A program made the position numbers and the translations under genes. From contig JBITNC010000001.1 in NCBI GenBank assembly GCA_050084985.1, positions 52,390,001 through 52,454,000 of the forward strand: a stretch of DNA of 64,000 bases, read 5' to 3'. Position 1 is the first letter of the stretch. Each line of letters begins with the position of its first letter. Source of the stretch: Nageia nagi. Its lineage: Eukaryota; Pinophyta. Shown here one piece after another: positions 10,250-22,084 of the stretch. The notes beneath the pieces are model-generated. The model was not told the origin of the DNA and did no database searches. It saw only the letters and a program-made list of their open reading frames with translations.

Positions 10250-12250
10250 TATTTAAATACATTTTAAAACATATGATATTTTATCTTAGTTAATTCCTTC
10301 TACTACCATTAAAAATAAGAGTGGGGATAAAGGGAATCATTGTCTTAGTCTAAGAGACATTTCAAACAAATAAGAGGTTAAACCACTAATGAAAATTGTA
10401 AAAGAAAATGAGATTAAGCAACCCTTGATCTAGTGGGGTTTCTCATGCAAGCATGTGCAGGGATCCACCAAAGCCCTAATCAAAGCAAATATGTGTGTGA
10501 GGGAAATCATTGGTTGTAGTATCCAATCTTTATTTGATTTGCTCTTTGTTCTCTCCAGTATATGGTTTTAGATTTTTAGGATGCATATGCATTTTTTGAA
10601 TAATACAAACCCAAAGAACTTCAAAGATAGTCTTCAACACTATCATCTAGATGGCGAATGGAGATTTATCCCTCACTCAACACACGAAGTCATATTATGA
10701 TGTTGGAGCGATGTGGGAGGTGGTAAATGCAAGATCTTCTGCAACTTATCTAGAGCGATCGTCTTAGGATTGACCCTTTGGATATTTGGCTATTTGTATG
10801 GATTGAAGTTGGAGATACCAATGATCTATCATATTTATTTAATGCTATGTAAACTCTACTTCTCTCAAAGATAATCCTTGGAGCCTAGATTTAGATTGCT
10901 CAAAGAATACATATTTTACACAATACAAAGAGATATTAGAGTGGCATAAGGTGTTGGGTGATCATGCAATTTATTCTCTAGTATATTTAGGTTTGAATGT
11001 TTTTGGGTGCATTCTCTTGGTTTTTGGTGTTGGTTGGGATTTGAGAGATCTGACTACACTCTTGCATCAGATTTGCACTATCAATCTTCATTATTTCTCA
11101 ATATTAGAAAGTCCTATTGCATTTGATAATGACTTATATAGCACAAATCTAAAGCATGAAAAAATACTCATCTCTAACTCAACATAGAGTGTTGGAGTGG
11201 CATAGGGTTGTTGGTGATTGACAAAGTTTCTTCTTTGATGTGTTCAGATTTGATTGCTTGGTGTTTTATTATTTAAGGACAAAGTAGGAGCATCAATATT
11301 TTTACTTAGTACTTTTTTGGTTTGTGTCCATTTTGAATGTTTGTATGGTCAAGCCTTAACATGAAGGGAGAAGTTAAAAATCATCTTGTATTCAAGCTTG
11401 ATATTATGATGTTAAGATTCTTCTTTTAGTTGGGTTAGGGCTAGTTTCATTGTTTACAAGTCATAACTAGGCAACACTATAGCTCCATCTTGTCTAATCT
11501 AAACATGGTCATAATATGAAATGTTATGGGAGCTTGATAAAACCCATAATGTTTTTTTGATAATATATTTACCTCTATTATGAAAAAAAAAACCCATGAT
11601 TTGAGGGCAAAAGCATATATGGATTAGGACTATTTCCAACTAAATCCAATTAAATTCATTAAAAGCCTTAGATAGATATATTTTTAATCCCATGGCTAAT
11701 AGTTTCTTATATTTGATGGAATTTAGGATTTCTTGTGCTACTCCTATAGGCTCATGAATTTATATATCATTTAAAAACCCAAATTGTTCATTAGAGATGG
11801 AGTTTTATAGAATATATTTTATTCTTGTTCCTATAATTTTGGTTATGATTTAATAAGTATAATTATAAAGGGAGATAAGTTTGAAGAAATCAAATGAAAT
11901 GGTTTATCCTTTTTAATAATGAGATATATGAATGCGGAGTTTGAAAATTAAATTGATCCTTATAATTTGTTTAGTTTCTTGAATCACCTTAATAAAGTCA
12001 ACTTCTACGAAGTTGAGAAAACTTAAAAAGAATTCAATAGTCTATCCAATTTTTCCTACATTCTTATCTTTTTAGAAGGAATATAATATCACCTTAAGAT
12101 CCTCCTTTGTGATATCCTCATAGACATCCTCATTGTTTTCTTTAGATACAAAGCTAGGGATGGAAGATTTTATTTTAACAATTTTAGCTAATTTGACTTG
12201 CCTTAGGTCAAAGTAAAGCTAGTAAAAATGACTAGTTGTTAAATTATCTA
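10250..12250 (-). pseudogene. LINE reverse transcriptase pseudogene (interrupted)
   Basis: RT blocks in order on the minus strand: PISLCNILYKIITKIIGTRI-like sequence near 11850-11800; LAMGLKIYLSKAFNEFNW (near 11690-11640; the L-K-x-D-L-S-K-A-F-D block with the first Asp now Tyr); then, beyond the inserted retroposon, LRLRQ-stop-FPLSPLLFLM (near 10355-10310), the RQGDPLSP block. Stops and substitutions show it is dead. The RT continues on both sides of 10432-11590, which fixes the borders of that insertion. Confidence 0.75.
10432..11590 (+). mobile_element. A-tailed retroposon inserted in LINE RT
   Basis: This 1.16 kb segment ends in a run of A (11583-11592) and is bounded by an imperfect 12-bp direct repeat, AACCCTTGATCT (10420-10431) and AACCCATGATTT (11591-11602). 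That is the mark of target-primed insertion on the plus strand. Its last ~25 bases before the A-run (GATAATATATTTACCTCTAT) resemble the end of the LINE remnant at 15229, so it may be a 5'-truncated LINE 3' region. The frame at 10951-11187 has no recognised domain. Confidence 0.65.
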
Positions 12251-12619
12251 CTCCTTAGAAAGAAGTAATAGAAAATCCTCCTTATCCTTGTATAACCCTT
12301 ATTATTATTATTTTTGTTTCGTATTGTTGTTGAAACCATGAAAATATTGTATTTTATCATCCCTCTTTGTTATCCATAATGCTCTACTTTTTAGTCTTTA
12401 TTTGACATCCCTTTCTTCCAATAATGTTTTCTTTTTGAATTCTGTACCTTTTTGAATTTTTTTCCTTATAGTTTTTTTTCAAAATCTCTTTTAAAAATGT
12501 CAAAGAGAAGCTCTTTTATCTCTCTTTATATTGATTCTATTTGTTGATCATCTATGAATTTATTTTAGTAGGCCTATTTTACTACTTCCATCTTGATTTG
12601 TTAATATTTATGTCAAATT

Positions 12620-13540
12620 TAATGTTAAAATATTTATTTGAACTTGAATCAAAATTGATTCACTAGAATTTTACCAAGTTAATGAAGCTTTGATCCTTTA
12701 TCCATTCTAGGTTAAACTTGAATGGGCGGGGTATTTTTTTCTCAATTGGAGATATGAGAAAGATAATTAGAGAGTGGTCAAAGTCTCCTCTAGTCCCCAT
12801 CTAAGATATGATTTTATGATTGCTTCTTGATATTCTCTTTAACACTAAAAATTTACTAAGTCTATTTACAATTCCATTCACTCCTAATCTCAAGTTTTTC
12901 CATGTTGAGGCTAGTTTTATAGGGGTCAAATCTACTAGCCGCTTGTCTTTGAATTTTTTGATGAAAAATTCAACCAACTAAAGCATTAGAAAGCATTAGG
13001 TTTAGCTTTATTCCCTTGAATTTCATTTCGTGAGTGAGGTTGAGATCCTTGCAAAAGATTAGGAATTCAGATCTGAGAAGTGGAAAGATAAAAAATTGTC
13101 CCAACATTATGTTCTATTTGAGTATTTATCATAAATATTACTAACTAAGATGATTTTTTCAATATTTATAAGTGAAAATATGACCTGATGCTATATTTGA
13201 ATATGATTGAGTTTAATATGACCCAATGATCATAAATATTACCAACTAAGATGATTTTTTCAATTTTTAGAAGTGAAAATATGACCCAATGCTAGATTCA
13301 AAGATGATTGAGTTTAATAGATCAAGTTGATTAGTATTCCAACATATGAAACCCCTATTTAGGCTCCTATTGCGTCTACGGCTAAAATCTCATTTGTCTA
13401 ACAATTTTTTGAGATCATCTATCATTTTTTTAGAGTATCCTTTTGTTTATTGGATTAATAGGATTTGTATCTTATAAGATTCCACTAATCTTTTGAGAGG
13501 ATGAACACTAAAGTCCTAAACCATTGGTAGAAGTGCAAAA
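12620..13540 (-). pseudogene. LINE endonuclease pseudogene
   Basis: The minus-strand peptide pieces include LVDLTPIKLASTWKNLRLG (near 12930), FDHSLIIFLIS (near 12780; the S/D-H motif of the nuclease family) and RPFKFNLEWIKD (near 12720). Together these are typical of the plant L1 endonuclease end. The N-terminal catalytic half is scrambled by the tandem duplication at 13129-13319. It once nicked target DNA for target-primed reverse transcription. Confidence 0.7.
13129..13319. repeat. Tandem duplication, ~100 bp x2
   Basis: Two adjacent copies, about 13129-13229 and 13230-13319, share ATCATAAATATTAC, AACTAAGATGATTTTTTCAAT and AAGTGAAAATATGACC, differing at roughly ten sites. They lie inside the minus-strand LINE endonuclease region and duplicate part of it. 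Confidence 0.8.
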
Positions 13541-15229
13541 ACTAAGGTTTGCAAGCGAAATGTAATAGAAGCACGAATGCAACGTAATAGAAGGGCGAGT
13601 GTGGAGTAACAAAAGTGTGGGCGAATTATTTTAGATGCACAACATGCTATTATTATACAAATTACAACTTAGCAAAGCTATAATCTTATCAAAATGCAGT
13701 CAAATGATATTCAAAATGCGATGAATAAATCAAGATTATGATATGATCCAAAGCCCCCAAGGAATGGAAAAGCATGTTGATGTAGAAAAAACCTTTTGTA
13801 GAGGAGCCAATTGGGATGGTACTAGAGCCTGAATTCTCTGATGATGAGGTTAGAATTTTGATTTCAAAAAGTATAACAAATAAGGAAGAGGAGGAGCTAA
13901 AAATAACCCTTGTTGGTCACTTTGAGGGGGTATGACCCCATCTATATATGATTTGAATTTAGTTGTAAGAAAGATGGAGTACAAAAGGATGGGTATCCCT
14001 AGTTTCTCTCCCAAGAGAATTTTTGTTATTCAAATTTTAGTTTGATGAAGATCTATTAAAAGTGATATACATGGATTAGTAATCAAGATAGGGGAGAACT
14101 TTCTCACCTAAAAGTGAAAATTTCAACCTCATTCCAACATGGGTCTCATTACCCAAACTTCACCCATCTTGTTGGCACCCATGTGTAATAGTCAAAATTG
14201 CAAAAGTAATTGGATCCCTTGTCACAATTGAGCAATCAACAAGATTAAAACTTAAGTTTGTAAGAGATATTTATGGTTAATTTAGATATTTCTAAATCTA
14301 TGATGAGGATGGAAGAGAATGGATGCAACTAATTGTATATGAAAATCTACCAATACAATGCGGAATTTGTAAGAGTTATGAGAACTATGTAAAGGATTGC
14401 TCAAAAAAGAAGATGAGGGATGAAGAAAGCAGAGAAAAGAAAAAAAATGAAAAGGAGTATCAAGATAAATAGAAAGAGCATGGGTGGAAATCAATTCAAA
14501 AATAAAAAAATAGGAAAAATCAGAAAAATACAATCGAGACGCAGACAAAACAAACCATGTTAGAAAAATAATCAACTTAAAAAGAAGTCCAACTGAAGAA
14601 ATTAACCACAATAAATCCCTATGTAGTGCTATCAATTTTAGAAGGAATAGACAGAGAACAAATGAATTATAATACAAATTTTTTAGAATATGAGACAACA
14701 AATATGGAAGTTATGGAAGGGGAGGATGGAGAAATAATAAGGAGGATGAAAAAAAAGTAAGGAATATAGATAGTTAAGAAATAAAAACACAACAAGACCA
14801 TCATAAGGAGAGAATAGAGTGAAACTCACTAAATAGGATATAATGAATGGAAAGTAATTAACTCTACATCAAATCAACAAATCTCAGCCCATATTTGGAA
14901 TGAACAAAGGATTTTTTAATTAGAATATTGTAAGAATAAAGAGGTAGTTAGGTTGTATCTTAGCTATGATTTAGATGTATTTTGACTACAATTTGATGAT
15001 TTTATATTAACATAATTTGTATAGTAGGTTGCATTAGGGATACCAACATTTTATAATTAGGTAGCATTTGAACTTATTTTGTTAATAGTATTTTTTGCAA
15101 ATTTCATTAGCTACCACTAGGTATAGCTAGGTAGTGGTTTCCTATTTTAGAAACCATTTTGTGACCAATTTTTTGGGGGTTTGAACAAAACCCCTCATCA
15201 ATTTTTATAATATAATTTACCCTTATTAT
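13541..15229 (+). mobile_element. ORF1-only LINE remnant, plus strand
   Basis: A plus-strand ORF1-type Gag (13850-14760) is followed only by ~470 bp of noncoding sequence ending ATAATATAATTTACCCTTAT near 15229. That end is the same kind of terminus as seen before the A-tail at 11590. No endonuclease or RT lies between ORF1 and the terminus, so the copy is internally deleted. The left border next to the minus-strand LINE is approximate. Confidence 0.6.
13850..14760 (+). pseudogene. LINE ORF1-like DUF4283 / zinc knuckle protein
   Basis: Plus-strand pieces fit the plant DUF4283 nucleic-acid-binding domain: PSIYDLNLVVRKMEYKRMG (near 13940-14000), then an NFNLIPTWVSLPKLHPSCWHP segment (near 14125-14190) matching the conserved PVWVRLPNLP-x-WHP block. 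The zinc knuckle VYENLPIQCGICKSYENYVKDC (near 14336-14400) follows, with Asn in the usual His position. A Lys/Glu-rich tail runs to about 14760. Several stops interrupt it. The antisense frame 14282-14701 is a shadow. The family is found in LINE ORF1 proteins and in some host-like knuckle proteins. Confidence 0.7.
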
Positions 15230-17159
15230 CATATCTTATGAGAGTGTATATTTTAGTAAAGTTACTGACTCCCCTAATAGTGATAGATAGAACAATCATT
15301 AGTCAACCTCCTTTGGGATTATTCTTTGTCTAAAAATCACATTGAAAGTATTTTGCTTGCCTAGATTAATCCCCTTAAGAGATTTATTATTTTTTCTCAT
15401 ATTCTAAGGTACATCCAAGATCCTTAAATATCCCAAGACCCACTTTATATGGATGAATTGATTTTTAGGTCCTTTAAAGAGATATGAGTGGCTATCTATG
15501 GGTACTTAATGATAGAGAGTTCCCATGTTAGCTACCTATTGAGAAACAAAGAGTTGAAGTTAATTGAGATCTTTAGTGGGGGATTTAAAGTATTTAGATA
15601 TTGATTGAGAACTCAATTAATATCCCCTCCATTTGTGAAAGATGTTGGTCCTAAGATAAAGATCTTTAATTAAAAGAAAGGAGGGAGTATTTATATGAAA
15701 TTTATGTGGCTCTAGCCAATGGTCTATTATAAAACTAAGGATAGGTTTTGGGACCACTTACGAGAAGATTGATGTGAATCATAGGCTTTCATCTTGATAG
15801 ATGTTTGAGTCTAATAACATAGTATCTAGAATTGAGATTGATGCATTTTTCTTTTCCACAACCTAATATGGTTTATATAAGAGAGGTTTTACTAATATAA
15901 TCAGCCTTTGTGACTCAAGAATGAATAAATTAGGCTTATTTCTAACTTCCTTTTAAAAAACATATTTAATTATAGAAGGTATTTTCCTAGGTAAATTATC
16001 ATATTTCCTTTCCTCCCTTTGTGTCTCTTTCATTTCTTTAGGATGTTAGACCTTTTTTATTTATATTGATAAAGTATTTGGATATATTATGTCAATATCT
16101 ATAGTAGAAAGCACATCTAAATGAAATCCCAATATATTTTATGCCTTACATGTGTGAATCCTTATTTTTATTAGATCTCAATCCTCTATAAATCATTTCC
16201 TCCAATCCACATCTTGTAAGATTATGATCACAATCCTCATACAATAAGAGTATAAGCTCTTATCCACTTCCAAGAAAGTTCCTATATAGTTACTATGAAA
16301 AACTTACAAAATAAGGCTAGGAAAAATTTGATCTATATTAGATAAAAATGTATGCAAGAATATCTTGGGTCAAAAAATGGATCCCACTTCCTTAATGAGA
16401 ATATTGTTGATTCTAGATTTTTCTTTAATCTTATTTATTTGCATAGTGGAAGGAGAATTATACTCTCACTAGAATCAATAACTAGAGAGTATGTCCCAAT
16501 TCCTTTATCCATTCCTTTACTATCCAATTCTGAAGTGATCTCTTTGAAATTTTATGTCCATAAAATCTCCCTACGAGGTTCTTCTCAAATAGCTTTAAAA
16601 ATTCTCTCATTATCACATATTCTTATAACACTAAATTAGGTTTTCCTTTTTATCTCTTAATGCATAAAGAATGTTTACTATGCTTTATATTCAAGGTTAT
16701 TCTAAGGTCCCATCTAACATTTATAGAAGTAATTTCATTAGATATGGTTACCTAATTATTAGCAAAGATAGTGAAGTTCTGTAAGGAAAATTATGAAAAA
16801 TCTACAACTTCTTTTTTGAGATTATATATTCATATTCCATTTTGATATGATGTTTGGATATGTATGATCCAAAATGGGAAAATTGAATCTAAATAAAAAT
16901 TCCCAAAGATGTAAATTATTCTTTTCAAATTGAAGAGTTCTTCACTAGCTCTTCAATGCCTTCAATAGTTCAAAAATTTGAGTTCAAATGTACAAGATAT
17001 TAAAGTTTGAATTTATTGGTTTTATTTTAAAATCAAATGCCAAAAGGTTAAAAAATACCAAATACCACTCAAAATGGAGGAACAATAAAAAAGAAGACAT
17101 GTCAACAAGTGAAAGGGATCAATCAACACCTATTTTGACATGTTAATAAGCCTTGATTT
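15230..17159. other. AT-rich spacer, no gene recognised
   Basis: Frames such as 16352-16639 have no recognisable domain or repeat. No LTR, tail or inverted terminus was seen. It may contain older repeat debris that cannot be named from sequence alone. Confidence 0.55.
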
Positions 17160-17653
17160 TGTTGGAATGTATAATGCATTATTGTAAAGGTTTGTATTAA
17201 ATCTTTTATGTAAGTTCACTAATACTTAAGGGTATCATTTGATACCTTAAGTATTTAAGTGAATATGATAATGTAACTTGTCCTACACTCCATGTCATGA
17301 GCATGCCCCTTGGGTAAAAGGATGTGCATGCCATGCTTTTGTGCATTGGATAAAAGGGTGATCCAAAGAGGGATTTTGGCCTATAAATAGAAGGCTCCCT
17401 CTTTGTGATCACACACCAATTGTGGAGTAAAGTTATGCTATAGGATAGAAGTGTAGGAGTTGAGATTAAGAGGATTGTAAGAGAGTTGTAGTTACGATTG
17501 AAGTAAAGATCTAGTTAGTGGATGTGCTCCTAGTTGGAGGAACCACTTACATCTTATGTTGTGAGATTGCCTTATGAGTTTGTTTGATGTAATTGTGAGC
17601 TTTCATGTGATCTTGGTTGGTTAGAAATTATCTTGATAGTGTTAATTCCTTCA
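17160..17653 (+). repeat. Copia-2 5' LTR
   Basis: 494 bp, starting TGTTGGAATG and ending CCTTCA. The TATA box TATAAATAG is at 17382-17390. Most differences from the 3' LTR are G/A or C/T transitions, as expected from decay of methylated repeats. Frames read across it are incidental. Confidence 0.92.
17382..17390 (+). promoter_or_regulatory. TATA box of Copia-2 5' LTR
   Basis: TATAAATAG, positioned about 220 bp into the LTR and identical to the element in its 3' LTR (35163-35171). Transcription would be expected to begin some 30 bp downstream. Confidence 0.7.
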
Positions 17654-17655
17654 AA

Positions 17656-17669
17656 TTGGTATCAGAGCT
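17656..17669 (+). promoter_or_regulatory. Copia-2 primer-binding site (initiator Met tRNA)
   Basis: TTGGTATCAGAGCT begins 3 bp after the LTR. TGGTATCAGAGC is the well-known copia primer-binding site complementary to the 3' end of plant initiator methionine tRNA, which primes minus-strand cDNA synthesis. Confidence 0.92.
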
Positions 17670-18279
17670 CCTTGAAGGCTCCTCTTCACATATTTGGTGT
17701 TAAGACTCTTCTTCTACAACTTGGTGATCTTCATTCCTCATTCTACACCTCATATCTTCATTTCATTGTTGAGGTAAAACTAAAAGAAGGTATAAATTCC
17801 TTCCCTCTTTGTTATTTTTTATTGTTGCATCATGCTACTAACATATTATTTGTTACATGTTGAGTTCTTTTGAGCATAATATGGCTAACAAAATTGCAAA
17901 AAAATATTAGTTTATGCTAACCTCCTATGATTACTTACAATTTTTTAATTGCTACAATTTTTTTGAAGGGGTTATTATATAGTATTTGTGTAATATTACA
18001 AAGGTAATACTACTTTGTAATATTACAAAATATGCTTAAATTTTTTTTTTAAGAAGTATGATGCATTTTTTTGGGATGCATTTTTTTTAATGTTTCTGCC
18101 ATTTTTTTTCAAAAATAAGGGGGGAGAGCTTAGTGAACAAATTGCAATATTTAACAAATTATTTACAAGAAGGGAAGAGTTGTAGCAAAACAAAATATAT
18201 AGAAAAAATATGATTTTATTTAATATATAAAAAAATATTCTTGGAAGAAGGTTTTATTTTTGAGGTGGCATTTTTTTAA

Positions 18280-19200
18280 ACCTCGTGGCCTATTCTTGAG
18301 GCTATTGGCCTCCTCTCAGCCCTCCACTTCATCTGTCGATTGTTCCTTGGCATCTATTTTTTTAGGTTATTCCTTGAGCATATTGGACTATTCTTGAGGC
18401 TATTGGCCTCCTCTTAATCCTTTCTCTCCAACCTCTAGCATCTTCTAATGTGTGTGGCCCACCATGGGGCTCGAGCTCATGACATGCAATTTTTTAAACC
18501 CCATCTGCCATATATACACTTCTATCGTATGCACTTGCCCTCAGCCACTCTACTCCCTCTCATGACCCTAAACCCCTACATGATGCCAAAACTTTGCAAA
18601 CCTTAAGCATCGATTCAATTATTATACACCTACATTACAAGACCAAGTTTAAGAGAAACAACATGAAATAAGGAGAAATGTAATTCCATCATGTGGAAAT
18701 TCATCACTTCAATGCAAGTCTTACATCAATAGTAGCTTTCTTCAGTAACTCAACTATCTAATATTAATATGTTCAAAATAAGAACTCCTTGTATCACTTT
18801 GAAAACTTTGTCAGTTCTTTTCTTGCATGCATCATAGGAGCCCTACTCTCTATGTGGCCTCTTCTCCATGGCATCGATAGCCTCCCACTTTGGGCCTCTA
18901 CACAGTGCCTCTTGCATAGTGCTTTCTCAATCCCTTCATGCACTATGCCCCCTCATGAATAGTACTTAAGTAATATCTAATCATAGCATGCTATATTTTG
19001 TAACCCCTTATAGCTCCATGGCCTCTTCTCCATGGTGTTGATAGCATCCCACTCTAGGCCTCTACATGGTGCCTTCCATCTCCTCTTGCGGGCTCTATGC
19101 ATGTACCATATTCTAACTCATTGCACTCCTCTATGTGCCTCCTATATCCTTTACCTCCCACTCCTCTGCTACTTTGTGCAAACCCCTTGTTAGATAGTGG
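18280..19200 (+). other. Foreign-looking cargo in Copia-2 leader
   Basis: This stretch is visibly richer in C and G than the T-rich leader around it and has no counterpart in Copia-1 or Copia-3. It contains two internal direct repeats: 26 bp at 18291-18316 and 18389-18414 (identical), and about 59 bp at 18852-18910 and 19017-19075 (diverged). No domain was recognised on either strand. It sits in the same intron position as the host-gene fragments of Copia-3. Confidence 0.55.
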
Positions 19201-19807
19201 ATCCATGGTATTATACATGCCTTTAAGTGCCTTTTGTAACCCATAAATGTGCCTTCACTGTCAAATGCCACTCGTTGATTGGTGGTTTTCCCATTGCAAT
19301 GACCAATGAAGTGACCCTATTGACATTTAATACCTATTACAATACCCATCTTACATTATCCTCCCAATCTGCTGATATGGTAGAAGCAGAAGAAGAAGGC
19401 CTTTTGTGTAGCCTCGTTTCTCTTTGGTTGCTTATTTTTTTGGGGCATTTAAGTGTTTACTTGCTCTACTTGACTTCCTTTACACACATAAATAAATAAT
19501 ACCTCATTTATTTAATCATGCCTGCCATTGCACTTTTATAGGGACATTTCCATTAATTTCTATCCTTTTTTGGTGGGTTCTCTCACTAAGTTTTGATCAT
19601 TTTTTTTCCTCTTGTCATTTAATGAATTTGCAAATTCAATGGAGTGTGAAGGAAGTAAAAGTACTTTTTAAGAATTGGAATATACTCTATCTTCAAATTT
19701 AATGCTTGTCATCATTTTTTTTTGTTATCATAAGATGGAGGTTATGGCAAATTTATTAAACTTAGCTACAATTGACTTTTGCCTTAAATTACACAATTAT
19801 CTTTTGT

Positions 19808-19828
19808 CTATATATATATATATATATA
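19808..19828. repeat. (TA)n microsatellite
   Basis: About ten uninterrupted TA units inside the Copia-2 leader. It is a candidate for length polymorphism. Confidence 0.9.
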
Positions 19829-21110
19829 GTGTAAACATTGGCATTTTTTTACCTTACTACTTAGGTAAAAATGATAAATATTTTTCCTTAGTTATATTTA
19901 TAAGGTTAAAATTGCAATAAGATTATTGAAGGGATCTTTTTTAAGTAAAAGGGGAATTTTGTATATTTACTTAAAAATATTGCATGGATGTATGCCTATC
20001 ACTTCAAATTTTTTTTGTATGCCTCTTAAGTGTTTTAATTAAATTCTTTATGATGGACTTATTCTTTTATAGAAATAATGCATGCTTATTACTTAATTCT
20101 TTTATGGCATTTCCATCCTTATGCAAAGTAAACTTAATCGATGATGCATACTTATTTCTTTAAAGTTAAGTTGCATACCTAATTTTTTAAAGTTATGAGA
20201 TTGATGCATGCTTACACTTAAGAATTCATCATTATTTTTGCAAAGTTAACTTATGGGAATGATGCATTTTTTGATTCCTTATGCAAAGTATGGAATAAAT
20301 TTATAAGGATTGATGTAAAGGATGTCCTTTAGAGGTTGGTAAACAAAACCCATTAGACACTTAGGTTTCAAATTGAATGGATGATGTTTTACTTATGATC
20401 TTTTATTTCATATTTCACACTTTGATTTATTTGCTTATGCAAACATTGACATGAGAAACCCCCTAAAATGAACACATCTGCATGTACATTCCACAACATG
20501 ACTTGTTTGGGGAGCCATGAGGTGAGGACAAGTGGACTGGAACCTTTAAGTTCAATGATCTGATGGTAAAAAGTCTATACTTCTTAATTGCTCTTAAGTC
20601 CTCTATTGGTCTAGATTTAACTTCAATAGGTGGACAAGTATGTGTCTAGTGATACCACATATCCACATGTCCATTCAAGGATTATCCTAATAACCTAGGA
20701 GAATAACTTGAGACCTAATCAAGATTAATAATTTGATCGATCCAATAAATATCAAAACCTTGGAAAATAGCTAGTACTTCTCTTTATGAGAGTATATTTC
20801 TACCCAAAGGGAATTGGTTGAGGATTGGTAGGAGCTGGGCTCCTCTTGTGTGGGCATCTAGGTGAAAGCCTAATTTTAGACAAGAAAATAAGCCTCAACA
20901 ATGTCACTTTACATCTACAATTCTTAAGATGAGAAATGTATTTGGGTACATGGGTTATTATTTGAATTGTAAAACATTTGCACTTGTGAAATCAAATCAA
21001 GAATGTCTTGAGTGTTAAATATAACATGTATTATTTATTTTATTAAAACTTAACATTTAATATTGTTTATTGAAATCACATGCTTATTATTTCACATTAT
21101 TATGTAGCAA

Positions 21111-21990
21111 ATGGGAGAATCCTTTTTACCTAAACACATTCTTGATAGTTTCAACTATGAGATTTGAAAACCATGAATAAGAGCTGAATTATAGGTAAGG
21201 AAGCTTTGGTAAATAGTGAATGAGAACCTTGTACCTCCTACAGATGAGAAGGCACTAGAGTTAGACAATACAAAGAATGAGTTAGCAACCTCTATGATAT
21301 ACAGTGCAATTTCAAATGATGTGCTTCTGATGATTTCCTTTTCAACCTTGGCAAAGGAAGCTTAGGATAAGCTTAAACAAATCTACCTTGGTTCAAAATT
21401 TCTAAGAAGGTTTACCATTCTCCAAAAGTTGCTTCAATCTCGTTAAGGGGAAGATGAAAATGTGGCTATCTACTTGAATAAAATCATTAACCTAAGAACC
21501 CAACTTGTTGCTTGTGGATGCAATTGGATCAATGATGAGTTCATGGTCTTCATCATTCTTCAAAGCCTTTCTTCAAAGTTTGGAAACTTTGTAATGGTTA
21601 TGAAAACAAAGCTTGATGAAGAAGAAGTATTCTCCCTTGAAAACCTTTCAAGGCATCTATTGAAGTATGAAAAAATTCTTAACAATAAGATGTTGATTTC
21701 TTCTCCTAAGGATAATAACATTGCTCTTGGAGTAATCAAAACTTCTTTCAAGAAGAAATTCAACCATCAAAGGAAATCTTATCCTTATTTTTCAAAAGGT
21801 TTGAGGAAAGAGGTAGTGGCTACAACAATAGCAGGAACAATAGAAACAACAACCACAACAATAGAAATAATGATAACAACAACCACTTCAAGCAAAGAGA
21901 TGGAAAAGACAAAGTAAACAATCCTTATCCTAAGGAAAACTTTGATGGTATTTGTAACTATTATGGCATTAAATGTCACAAAGAGTTAAT
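21111..21990 (+). pseudogene. gag: Copia-2 gag pseudogene
   Basis: Starts at ATG 21111 with MGESFLPKHILDS. Stops occur near 21165 and 21363 in the region corresponding to AKEAWDRLKKIYLGSKF of Copia-3. The open part (21462-21790) includes YLNKIINLRTQLVACGCNWINDEF. Near 21790 the frame changes into an Asn/Arg-rich basic linker (repeated NN and RNN words, 21815-21890) and then the knuckle CNYYGIKCH, whose second ligand is Tyr and whose last Cys is lost. A normal protein would assemble the particle and bind RNA. Confidence 0.85.
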
Positions 21991-22084
21991 TATTACAAGA
22001 AAAAAGAGAGAAAAAATATAAAGGCAATGAAAATGTAAATAAATACAAAGGAAAGAAAAATACTCATGCTAGTTTTGCTGTGAT

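Larger units (their letters stand above)
10150..13540 (-). mobile_element. LINE (L1-type) fragment: endonuclease and RT, minus strand
   Basis: Reading right to left on the minus strand, about 13500-12700 gives an L1-type APE endonuclease C-terminal region, and 12250-10260 gives non-LTR reverse transcriptase blocks. The element is broken by stops throughout, has a ~100 bp internal duplication (13129-13319) and is interrupted by a later insertion (10432-11590). Neither its 5' UTR nor an A-tail was found, so the borders are approximate. Confidence 0.75.
17774..21107 (+). other. Predicted leader intron of Copia-2
   Basis: A 5' splice-like GAG|GTAAAA (boundary 17773/17774) follows the PBS by ~100 bp. 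A 3' splice-like TTATGTAG ends at 21107, three bases before the gag ATG. Copia-3 has the same pair in the same places (32428/32427 and 29374), which supports splicing of a ~3.3 kb leader intron. The interior carries many upstream ATGs and stops, so gag could hardly be translated without removing it. Splicing itself is inferred. Confidence 0.55.

Noticed and set aside
14282-14701. 139-codon minus-strand frame
   Set aside because: Antisense shadow of the plus-strand DUF4283/zinc-knuckle ORF; Leu/Phe/Ser-rich complement of a Lys/Glu-rich tail.
17206-17412. Minus frame in Copia-2 5' LTR, repeated at 34987-35193
   Set aside because: LTR duplication in antisense; no domain.
19227-19499. 90-codon frame in the Copia-2 leader
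   Set aside because: No recognisable domain; lies in cargo-flanking sequence without similarity to the other leaders.
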